In this document: one piece after another, positions 1 to 9,200 of the stretch
How the letters are laid out: every line of letters starts with the position of its first letter
How positions within the stretch are numbered: the first letter of the stretch is position 1
From: an uncultured Myxococcales bacterium
GTDB taxonomy: Bacteria; Myxococcota_A; UBA9042
DNA length: 20,163 bases
NCBI GenBank assembly: GCA_937915965.1
Contig: CALGHC010000548.1
Coordinates: 1 to 20,163, forward strand
Direction of reading: 5' to 3'
Translations under genes and position numbers: made by a program
The notes under the pieces: generated by a model
Databases searched by the model: none
What the model was told of the DNA's origin: nothing
Seen by the model: the letters and a program-made list of their open reading frames with translations, nothing else

Positions 1-3000
1 CACGCCTTGCCGTCGACGGTGGCGTGCTTGCAGCCGGTTGAGTTGTCGCAAGAATCGAAGGTGCAGTCGTTGCCGTCGTCGCAGATGTTCTGCTTGATGA
101 TGCAGCCGACCTCCGCCTCGCAGCTGTCCGAGGTGCAGACGTTGCCGTCGTCGCACTTCAGCTGCAGGCCCTGGCAGCCCTTGCCCGCGCAGGTGTCTTT
201 GTACGTACAGGCGTCGTTGTCGTTGCAGGGCTTGCCGTCATCGGGAAGGAAGAGGCAGCCCTTGGTGTACAGGCACTCGTTGGGATCCTTGGTGCACTCG
301 TTGCCGTCGACACAGAGGACCTCAGCGCCCAGACACTGGCCGTCGTTCGTGCATGCGTCTTCCTCTGTGCAAGCGTCGCCGTCCGAACAGACCTGATCGG
401 TCAGCGGCAAAACAACGCAAGCGCCAGACTCGCAGTTGGCCTCGGTGCACTGGTTGCCGTCCTCGCAGTCCTTCTTCTTGCCTACGCACGCGGCCGCCAC
501 GCAGCTGTCGCCGATGGTGCAGGTGTCGCCGTCGTCGCAGTCCTTGCCGTCGACGACGATGTTCTTGCAGCCGCCCTTGCCGTCGCAGCCGTCGATGGTG
601 CACGGGTTGTCGTCGTTGCAGTCGACCGGAGTGGTCTCGCACACGCCAGCGAAGCAGTGATCGTCGCCCGTGCAGGGATCGCCGTCGTCACACGCGGCGT
701 TGTCGTTGAGGACTGAAGCGCAGCCGCCCTTCTTGTTGCAGAGATCGAGCGTGCAGGGGTTGCCGTCCTCGCAGTCGATGACCACACCCTGGCACGCGCC
801 GTTGACGCAGGTGTCGGCGTCGGTGCAGTCGGTGCCGTCGTCGCACTTCGCGCCGGCTGAAGACGGCGCGTGCAGGCAACCGAACTTCTTGTCGCAGACG
901 TCGGTCGTGCATGGGCTCTCGTCAGCGCAGTCGACCGTCTTGGCCGCCTCGCACTCTCCGACCGCGCAGGTCTCAGCGAGCGTGCATGCGTTGTCATCGT
1001 CGCACTTGCTGCCGTCCTTGAGCGGCGTGGCCACGCATTCGCCGGAGGCCTTCTTGCACAGGTTCTGCTGGCAAGGCTTGCCAGCGAGCGGATCGCAGAC
1101 CACCGCGGAGTTGGGCTTGTCCTTGCAGAAGCCGCCGATGCAGCCCATCTTGCCGTTGCACTTGTCACCGTCGTCGAACTGCTCGCAGTCCCCGTCGATG
1201 TCGCACTCGCAGATGTTCTTGTCGCCGGTGCACACGCCCTTGACGCAGCTGTCGTTCGGGGTGCAGACGCTGCCGTCGTTGCAGACCGCGCCTTCCTGCC
1301 CCGCCACGTACTTGCAGCCCGACTTCGGGTCGCAGGAGTCGGTCGTGCAGGGCTCGTCGTCGTCGCAATCCATGAGGTCGCCGACGCACTCGCCTTGCTG
1401 ACAGATGGTGTTGACGAGGCACTTGTTGCCGTCGATGCACTTGGCGTCGTCTTCCTTGACGATGGGCGTGCACTTGCCGTCGTCCGGGTTGCAGGTGTTG
1501 GCCTGACAGGGTCCGTCCTTGCTCTTGTCGCAGTCGATGACCGTCGCGAGGTTGGTGTCGCAGACCTTGCCTTGCGGCCCTTCGACGCACGCGAGGATGC
1601 CGTTGCAGAAGTTGCCGTCGTCGTACTTGGCGCACTCAAGGTTGCTCTCGCAGGGGACGCACTCGTTCTTCTGGGCGACGCACTGGCCGGCGTCGCAGAT
1701 GTCGCCCTTGGTGCAGCCCAGGCCGTCGTCGCAAGGCGAGCCGCCCGCCTTGGGCTTGAAGGTGCAACCGAGAACCGAGTCGCAGATGTCGAGCGTGCAG
1801 GGCTTGTCGTCGCTGCAGACGATCTTCTCGCCACCGCACTTGCCGTCGACGCACAGGTCATTTGCGGTGCACTTGTTGCCGTCGTCGCACTTGCCGACGA
1901 ACTCCTCGTGGGTGCACTCGCCGTTGAGAGGGTCGCAGGCGTCGTTGGTGCATGGGTTGCCGTCGTCGCAGGCCTTGGGCTGGCCCTTGCACAACTTGCC
2001 GGCGCACTTGTCGACCAATGTGCAGGGATCCTCGTCATTGCAGAAGTCGCCGTTCTTCGGCGCGTTCACGCAACCACTGCCCAGCTGGCAGAAGTCCGAG
2101 GTGCAGTCGTTCTTGTCGTCGCACTGACCAGACACGTCCCAGCTCACGCCGACACAGGTGCCCTGCTGGCAGGCGTCAGAGGTCGTGCAGACGTTGGCGT
2201 CCTGGCAGGGCGCGCCTTCCTTGAGGGGCGCGTAGACGCATTGGCCGCAGTTCTTGCCGTTGGAGTCGCACTTGTCGACGTCGCAGGAGTCGGTCGTGCA
2301 AGGGTTCTGGTCGTTGCACTTCAGCGCCTGGCCCACGCACTTGCCGGCGAGGCAGCCGTCGTTCTTGCTGCAGGGCAGGCCGTCGTCGCACAGACCGGCA
2401 GCGCTCGAGGTGATCGCCTCGTAGGTGGTCTTGCCGGTGAGCGGATCGCAGGTGTCCTTGGTGCACGGATTGCCATCGTCGATGTTCTCGTTGGGCGCGC
2501 CGCTGCAGCTGTTGCCGTCGCAGACGTCGTTGGTCGTGCACTTGTCGCCGTCGTCGCAGACGGTGTTCGACGCCGCGATCGCCAAGAAGACGCAGCCCGA
2601 GCTGTTGTTGCAGCTGTCCTTGGTGCACGGGTTGCCGTCGTCGCAGACGACCGCCACGCCGTCGGCGCAAGCGCCGTCGCCGTCGCACGCCTGATTCGCG
2701 GTGCACTTGGTATCGCCGGTGCTGCAGGGGATGCCCAGCTTGGCGGAGGGGTGATCGCAGCCGGTAGCTGGGTCGCAGGCGTCTTCGGTGCACAGGTTGT
2801 CGTCGTTGCAGTCCACCTCGGGGTTCTTGGCGATGCCCAGGCAGGTCTTGAACTTGCAGTGATCGTTGTCGGTGCACAGGTTGCTGTCGTCACACTCGAC
2901 GTCCAGGTTCTTGGTGAGGCACTCGCCCTTCTCGTCGCACAGCGCCTCGACGCAGCCAGCGGTCTCGTTGGGGCCGACAGGGCAGTCGATCGTGCCCTCG

Positions 3001-3404
3001 CAGCTGCCGGCCTGGCAGGCGTCGTCCTTGGTGCACTTCATGCCGTCGTCGCAGGCGCCGCCATCGGGAGCCGCGCCGAGCTCGCACTTGCCGGTCTGCT
3101 GATTGCAGACGGCGGCCTCGCACTTGGTCGCGTCAGCCGTGATCTCGGCCGCGCACGCCTCGTCAGAGACGCAGCCGTCGACCACGTCGATGGTGTCGCC
3201 AGGGTCGACGTTGTCGGGCTCATCGCCGCCGTCGGTCTCCGGGTCGGAGACGTCGACGCTGATGTCACCAGCGTCGACTCCGGGATCGACCGCGCCAGTG
3301 TCCGGGTCTCCGGTGCCTTCGTCGCTGCAGCCTGAGATCGCGAGTGAGGCTGCCAAAAACGCGATCGCGAACACCCGAAGGTCGTGCTTGAACCGAATAT
3401 CCAT
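1..3404 (-). CDS. Giant cysteine-repeat lipoprotein (partial, C-terminus beyond window)
   Basis: The frame is open without a stop from an ATG at 3404-3402 to the left edge, giving at least 1,134 residues. The start is set by a GGGGAG ribosome site at 3413-3418, 8 nt upstream. Residues 1-25 are a lipoprotein signal peptide with lipobox ISGC; Cys26 is followed by Ser, which in the E. coli Lol rule would favour outer-membrane sorting. An Asp/Gly-rich linker runs to about residue 75. The rest is about 35 consecutive units of 22-30 residues, each usually with four cysteines. Two forms tend to alternate: A, CDDGxxCTxxDxCxxGxC, and B, CxDxxPCTxDxCDxxxGC. Two units carry longer inserts of the DDGxxCNGxxxC type. 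Such repeats are common in secreted delta-proteobacterial proteins of unknown role; the pattern implies a disulfide-stapled, acidic, possibly Ca-binding rod at the cell surface (inference). It is transcribed divergently from the related gene at 3883. No enzymatic domain is seen. Confidence 0.9.
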   Translation of the reverse strand, partial: MDIRFKHDLRVFAIAFLAASLAISGCSDEGTGDPDTGAVDPGVDAGDISVDVSDPETDGGDEPDNVDPGDTIDVVDGCVSDEACAAEITADATKCEAAVCNQQTGKCELGAAPDGGACDDGMKCTKDDACQAGSCEGTIDCPVGPNETAGCVEALCDEKGECLTKNLDVECDDSNLCTDNDHCKFKTCLGIAKNPEVDCNDDNLCTEDACDPATGCDHPSAKLGIPCSTGDTKCTANQACDGDGACADGVAVVCDDGNPCTKDSCNNSSGCVFLAIAASNTVCDDGDKCTTNDVCDGNSCSGAPNENIDDGNPCTKDTCDPLTGKTTYEAITSSAAGLCDDGLPCSKNDGCLAGKCVGQALKCNDQNPCTTDSCDVDKCDSNGKNCGQCVYAPLKEGAPCQDANVCTTSDACQQGTCVGVSWDVSGQCDDKNDCTSDFCQLGSGCVNAPKNGDFCNDEDPCTLVDKCAGKLCKGQPKACDDGNPCTNDACDPLNGECTHEEFVGKCDDGNKCTANDLCVDGKCGGEKIVCSDDKPCTLDICDSVLGCTFKPKAGGSPCDDGLGCTKGDICDAGQCVAQKNECVPCESNLECAKYDDGNFCNGILACVEGPQGKVCDTNLATVIDCDKSKDGPCQANTCNPDDGKCTPIVKEDDAKCIDGNKCLVNTICQQGECVGDLMDCDDDEPCTTDSCDPKSGCKYVAGQEGAVCNDGSVCTPNDSCVKGVCTGDKNICECDIDGDCEQFDDGDKCNGKMGCIGGFCKDKPNSAVVCDPLAGKPCQQNLCKKASGECVATPLKDGSKCDDDNACTLAETCAVGECEAAKTVDCADESPCTTDVCDKKFGCLHAPSSAGAKCDDGTDCTDADTCVNGACQGVVIDCEDGNPCTLDLCNKKGGCASVLNDNAACDDGDPCTGDDHCFAGVCETTPVDCNDDNPCTIDGCDGKGGCKNIVVDGKDCDDGDTCTIGDSCVAAACVGKKKDCEDGNQCTEANCESGACVVLPLTDQVCSDGDACTEEDACTNDGQCLGAEVLCVDGNECTKDPNECLYTKGCLFLPDDGKPCNDNDACTYKDTCAGKGCQGLQLKCDDGNVCTSDSCEAEVGCIIKQNICDDGNDCTFDSCDNSTGCKHATVDGKA

Positions 3405-3412
3405 GTTCTCGT

Positions 3413-3418
3413 CTCCCC
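3413..3418 (-). promoter_or_regulatory. Ribosome binding site of the giant Cys-repeat lipoprotein
   Basis: Read on the minus strand this is GGGGAG, 8 nt before the ATG at 3404. It supports the start used, which also places a clean lipoprotein signal peptide at the N-terminus. Confidence 0.7.
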
Positions 3419-3453
3419 GTGACGCCGTGCCGCAGATGCGGAGAAGCGCGTGC

Positions 3454-3483
3454 ATGCTACCAGATACGCGTGAGGGGCGGCAA
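3454..3483 (-). promoter_or_regulatory. Weak candidate promoter of the giant Cys-repeat lipoprotein
   Basis: On the minus strand TTGCCG (3483-3478) is followed after 18 nt by TAGCAT (3459-3454). Each resembles the sigma70 hexamers only partly (3 and 4 of 6 positions). The predicted leader would be about 45 nt. This is pattern matching only. Confidence 0.25.
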
Positions 3484-3570
3484 GACTTCCGCGTTTCCTG
3501 GTCCGACACCGTTTCCAGCGCCGCGTCGAGCGCCGGGTCGGGGGCCGCGTCGCCCAACCCGGGCGGCGCG

Positions 3571-3605
3571 CGAACGTTCGCGGGCGGGGCGCGAACGTTC
3601 GAACG
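3571..3605. promoter_or_regulatory. Paired palindromes CGAACGTTCG, possible operator
   Basis: The perfect 10-bp palindrome CGAACGTTCG occurs at 3571-3580 and again at 3592-3601, start-to-start distance 21 bp, about two helical turns. The second copy overlaps another palindrome, CGTTCGAACG, at 3596-3605. The repeated core extends leftwards as GCGCGAACGTTCG in both copies. The arrangement fits two dimers of a regulator binding the same DNA face between divergent genes. The binding protein is unknown. Confidence 0.4.
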
Positions 3606-3798
3606 TCCAGCGTCGCCCCAGGTGAGACGAGACGAGATCGTCGGAGCGCCGGCGCCGTTGCCAAGGGCCGTGGCTGAGGGGGGGCGCGACAAGCATGGAA
3701 GATGCCCAGCGCTGCGGTGGGACCATGATCACCGTAGCCGTGCTGCGGCCGATGGGGGTGGCTGCGCCTCCAGAGGTCAGGGGGCACGCCCGTGTCCA

Positions 3799-3827
3799 TT
3801 GATCCATCTCGGGCTGACCGCTATCCT
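3799..3827 (+). promoter_or_regulatory. Candidate sigma70-type promoter of the MopE-motif lipoprotein
   Basis: TTGATC at 3799-3804 is followed after exactly 17 nt by TATCCT at 3822-3827; each matches four of six consensus positions. A transcript starting near 3834 would have a leader of about 49 nt before the ATG at 3883. The -10 lies inside the octamer GCTATCCT, a form of the GCTATNYT element also present upstream of three other genes here. Confidence 0.45.
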
Positions 3828-3882
3828 CGACCGCGGTGCGTCCCGCCTCGCGGCGACGAGCCGGCCTGACGGTGGAGATTGA

Positions 3883-5871
<1,989 letters not shown>

Positions 5872-5908
5872 GCGATCGCCATCCCGATGACCTCGACCCC
5901 AACCTGAG

Positions 5909-5930
5909 CGGGCCAGGCCGACCTGGCCTG
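5909..5930 (+). terminator. GC-rich hairpin after the MopE-motif lipoprotein gene
   Basis: GGCCAGG (5911-5917) and CCTGGCC (5922-5928) pair around a 4-nt loop; one G-U and one C-G pair extend the stem to 9 bp. It lies 37 bp after the stop codon. No T-run follows, so it may act only as a transcript-end stabiliser or a weak terminator. Confidence 0.35.
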
Positions 5931-5967
5931 GGCGCCGTGCTGGCTGTCGTGCTCGGAGGACGACCTC

Positions 5968-6006
5968 GGTGCGGCTGCCCGGTGCGGCTACCCGGTGCGG
6001 CTGCCC
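5968..6006. repeat. Tandem repeat, 13 bp x 3
   Basis: Three adjacent copies of GGTGCGGCTGCCC occur at 5968-5980, 5981-5993 and 5994-6006; the middle copy has one change (GCTACCC). It lies in the gap upstream of tamB. The 13-bp unit is not a multiple of three, which agrees with a non-coding location. Confidence 0.85.
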
Positions 6007-6076
6007 AAGGGGCCGCGTCCAGCGCCGGTTGCCGGCGGCGTAGCATCGCGAAAAATGGCCCGAATGAGGGCCCCGG

Positions 6077-6084
6077 GCTATGCT
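6077..6084 (+). promoter_or_regulatory. -10-like element GCTATGCT upstream of tamB
   Basis: The octamer contains TATGCT and lies about 128 bp upstream of the chosen GTG start. No good -35 hexamer is found 16-18 bp upstream. The support is the recurrence of the 9-mer GGCTATGCT upstream of the lipoprotein gene at 20012 and of related octamers upstream of two other genes. Confidence 0.25.
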
Positions 6085-6196
6085 CGCATGGATCTGCCTG
6101 TGGCGTGCGACGCACCCCTATGGGCGCAAGACAATCCCTGTGATTCCGAGCGATTCCGCAGCTGCGCGGCGGGCGTCGCGGCACAGGGCGGCAGCC

Positions 6197-6201
6197 GGGA
6201 G
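6197..6201 (+). promoter_or_regulatory. Ribosome binding site that decides the tamB start
   Basis: GGGAG at 6197-6201 lies 10 nt before the GTG at 6212. The earlier in-frame ATG at 6080 has no comparable site, and it falls inside the -10-like element at 6077-6084. Confidence 0.5.
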
Positions 6202-6211
6202 CGACGACCGC

Positions 6212-9200
6212 GTGAGCGACCAGCGGACGAAGGACAACGGCAGCGCGGCCAGCGCGCCTGACCCGCCGGTTGGCAACCGCAGCCTATGGCAGGCGGTCAC
6301 CAGGATCGGCTTCTATGCGGCCTACACCATCCTGATCCGCTTCGCGATCTACCTGTGCACGGTCGCGCTCTTTGTCTACTTCGCCCTGAACTCGCCGTGG
6401 GTGATGGGGCAGTTCGCGCGCATGGCGTCTGCAGCGATTCCCGGGTCGGTGTCGCTCGCAGGCATGCGCTGGGGGCCGTGGCCGGGTCACCTGGGCGTCA
6501 TTCGGCCGGAGATCCGCGATCCGTACGGCGTGCCGGTGTTGCGGGCAAGCTGGATCGATGTCGAGGTCGCCTGGCTGCCTCTGCTGCGCGGTGTGGTCAC
6601 CGGCAAGGGCGACCTGGCGGTGGTGATCGAGAGCGCGAGGCTGGCGGACGCCGAGGTGCGAATCGACACTGGCCCCGATGGGTTGATGCGCCTCGCGGCG
6701 GCTTTCGCGCAACCAGAGCCGGATGACGAGCCGCCAACGTCGAAAGGGACGTTTCGCCTCTCTGTTTCGGCCATCGAGGCGACGGGCATACGCGTTCTGA
6801 TCGAGCAGCCGGCGATTCGAATCGAAGCCGAGGAGGCCGACCTTCACGGCAGCTTCGACCTGCGCATCGATGAGGCCGGCCTGCAGGCCAACTACGAGGC
6901 GGAGGACGTGCGCGTCGGGCGCAGCGAGGTCTGGCTGGCGGCCTTTCCTGCGGCCGGTCTGCCGAACATCCCGCAAGGTCGCTTTTCCCTGCGACGGGTG
7001 CGCGGCGACCTCAACGAGGTGTCAATACACGGAATGCGGGTCGAGATGGCCCATACCCTGCTCGCCGACGGCTCGACGGAGGTCCGCTGGCAACCCGATA
7101 TCCACGTCTCTGGGCGTCACCTTGATCTCGCCAGCTCGTCGAAGTCGGACTTCGTGAGCGGATTGCTCGGGCCACTCTTCGACTTCGAGGCCCACGTCCT
7201 TGGCGACTTCGATTTCGACGCCGCGGGCGTCTTCCAAGCCCACGGCGAGGTGCGCGGCAGCGGGCTGATGGCGGGCTTCCCGACCGATTCGGTCCGTGGT
7301 CGCATCGACCTCACGACTGGAGCGGCCGGCCGAGACCAGGTCGCCATCGACATCCACGAGATGGTCGCTCGGGCCTGGTCAGGCGAGATCACGTCGCCGC
7401 TGCTGACCTACCGCATGCGGGCTGACGACGGCAGCCACGTCGTCGCGTGCGACGCCAAGCTCGACGGCCTGCAAGTGGCGGATTTCCTGCGAAGCAAAGC
7501 CCTCAGCCTGGGCGCGCCGCTGACCCTTGCGCTCGATGGCGTGCTGAATGGCCGCATCGACAGCCACGTGCGGACCCGGCTGCTGGCAGAGGGCGAAGAG
7601 CGGCTGGAGGTCGAGGCAACCTTCGACACCGCGGTCACGCTACGCCGACCCGCCGGGGTTGCCCTGGTGCGCGCGGTGCCGCTGCTCGATCTGCGCGGCA
7701 AGCTCGGCGTCACGATGGCGCCTGGGGCTGGGCCGGCGTTTTCTCTCGATGGCGTCGAACTGACGACCGTCGCCCGCGCCGCTGGCGACGGGCCGCTGCG
7801 ACGCAGCCCGCGGCAATGGCTGATGGCCGACGGCCACATCGACCTGCGCAGCCGACAGGCCGGCCTGCGAATCGACGCCAACTTCCCCGACCTGGAGGCG
7901 GTGCTCGCCCCCCTGGGGGTCCGAGGTGTCGGCGGCTCGGTGCGACTAAGCGCTGGACACGTCGACGGCGACTACCTCGACCCGGCCGTGCTCGGCACGC
8001 TGCAGCTGCGCAAGGTCCGGGCGGCGGGCTACAGCCTGCGCGAGGCGCGAGCGAAGCTGAGTCTGCGCGATGGCGTGCTGCGCGCCGACGGACTCGTCGC
8101 AGACAGCGAGCTGGGCCACCTCTCAGGGGATCTTTCGGTCGCGCTCTTTGGTGAGCAGGTCACGGAGCTGCGCAGTCAGCGCCGGCTGGAGGGTCGCAGG
8201 CTGCGTTTGCAGCGGGTTCGCCTTGGCCCCCTGCTGGAGCGCCTCGGTATGCGGGGCTACGGCGGCCAACTCGACCTGGAGGTACCGAAGCTCGCGGTCG
8301 ATCTGAGCCGACCCCTCAGCAGCCTCAACGCCACGGGGCGGGTGGCCGTCCGCGACCTGGTAGTCGCCGGCGAGCGACTGCGGCGCGTCGATCTGCAGAT
8401 AGAGGCCCGCGACGGCCAGCTGAAGGTCGATGAGGCGGTGGTCGAACTCGACAACGGCGCGGAGATCCGCGGCGAGGGCGCCTTCGACCCGACGCGGATG
8501 CGCTACAACGCGGACATCGCCGTGCCCGACCTGCGATTTGACCAGTTCGCGCGGTTGCGTGCCGCTGGCCTGCCATTGGACGGCAGCTTCTCGGGTCGGG
8601 TCAGCGTTCGCGGTGATCGACGCGACCTCGACTTCGACGTGCGCGTCAGTCTCGCTGGTCTGGTCTGGGACGGCATCGACCTGGGCGACGCGGTCATCGA
8701 CGCCAGCAAGGTTCGCGGCGAGGTCGCTCACATCACGAGTCCGCGCTTCTTCAATGGGCTCAAGGTCCTCGAAGGTAGCGAGGTGCGGTTCCAGGGCATG
8801 AAGCCAGACCACGTGCACGTCGGCATCGGCTTCGAGGACCTCGACCCGTTCGCTGCGGTCGGCCGCGAGGCGCCACCGGGCCTCGCTCTTCATCTGACCG
8901 CCCAGGCCTGGGCAGACGTCGCACTTGGTGGGCGCAAGCTCGACTACCACGTCGACGTCGCCATCCCCGAGCGGGGTCTCTTGCTCGAACCAGGCAACGG
9001 CCTCGAGCCGCTGCGCAACGCCAACCCGACGCACGTGCGGGTCGACCCGACCGGGGTCGTCCTCGACAGCACCTTCTTCACCATCGGCCGCCACCCATTG
9101 GAGCTGTGCGGTCGTGTCGCATTGACACCCGAGGGCCCGCCGCGACTGCGGTTCTTCGCTGCCGGCAGCCTCGACGTGCCACGCGTCGGCCCGCTGGCCG

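Larger units (their letters stand above)
3405..3882. other. Divergent intergenic control region between the two Cys-repeat lipoprotein genes
   Basis: The 478 bp separate two divergent, related lipoprotein genes. It holds the candidate promoters of both genes near its two ends and a pair of palindromes at 3571-3605 near its middle. The part from 3610 to 3790 shows no convincing gene, RNA or hairpin. Reading frames cross the region on both strands but lack ribosome sites and have the composition of GC-rich non-coding DNA. Confidence 0.6.
5872..6211. other. Intergenic region between the MopE-motif lipoprotein and tamB
   Basis: This 340-bp gap holds a GC-rich hairpin (5909-5930), a 13-bp triplicate (5968-6006) and a -10-like GCTATGCT element (6077-6084). 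No small gene with a ribosome site or RNA gene was found; the frame of tamB stays open back to 6080 but that upstream part reads as Arg/Ala-rich filler. Confidence 0.55.

Noticed and set aside
482..2038. Minus-strand open frame of 518 codons in another frame of the same gene
   Set aside because: The Ala/Thr/Ser-rich product is the shifted reading of the Cys repeats; the true frame is continuous from 3404 to the left edge.
870..3335. Long plus-strand open frame (821 codons) opposite the giant Cys-repeat lipoprotein
   Set aside because: It is the antisense of TGCGACGACGGCAA-type repeats, which contain no stop in that frame. The product is Ala/Val-rich filler with no start context, while the minus strand gives a clear lipoprotein.
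3571..3605. LexA box
   Set aside because: The Gram-positive LexA site has CGAAC and GTTCG separated by four bases; here the half-sites abut, and no SOS gene is adjacent.
3457..3807. Small minus-strand gene in the divergent region
   Set aside because: There is no ribosome site or domain, and the product has the composition of translated GC-rich non-coding DNA.
6080..6211. Earlier ATG start of tamB at 6080
   Set aside because: It has no ribosome site and coincides with the -10-like element; the added residues are Arg/Ala-rich and unlike the family.
5995..6261. Small plus-strand gene of 88 codons between the MopE-motif lipoprotein and tamB
   Set aside because: It starts within the 13-bp triplicate, lacks a ribosome site and overlaps the tamB start in another frame.
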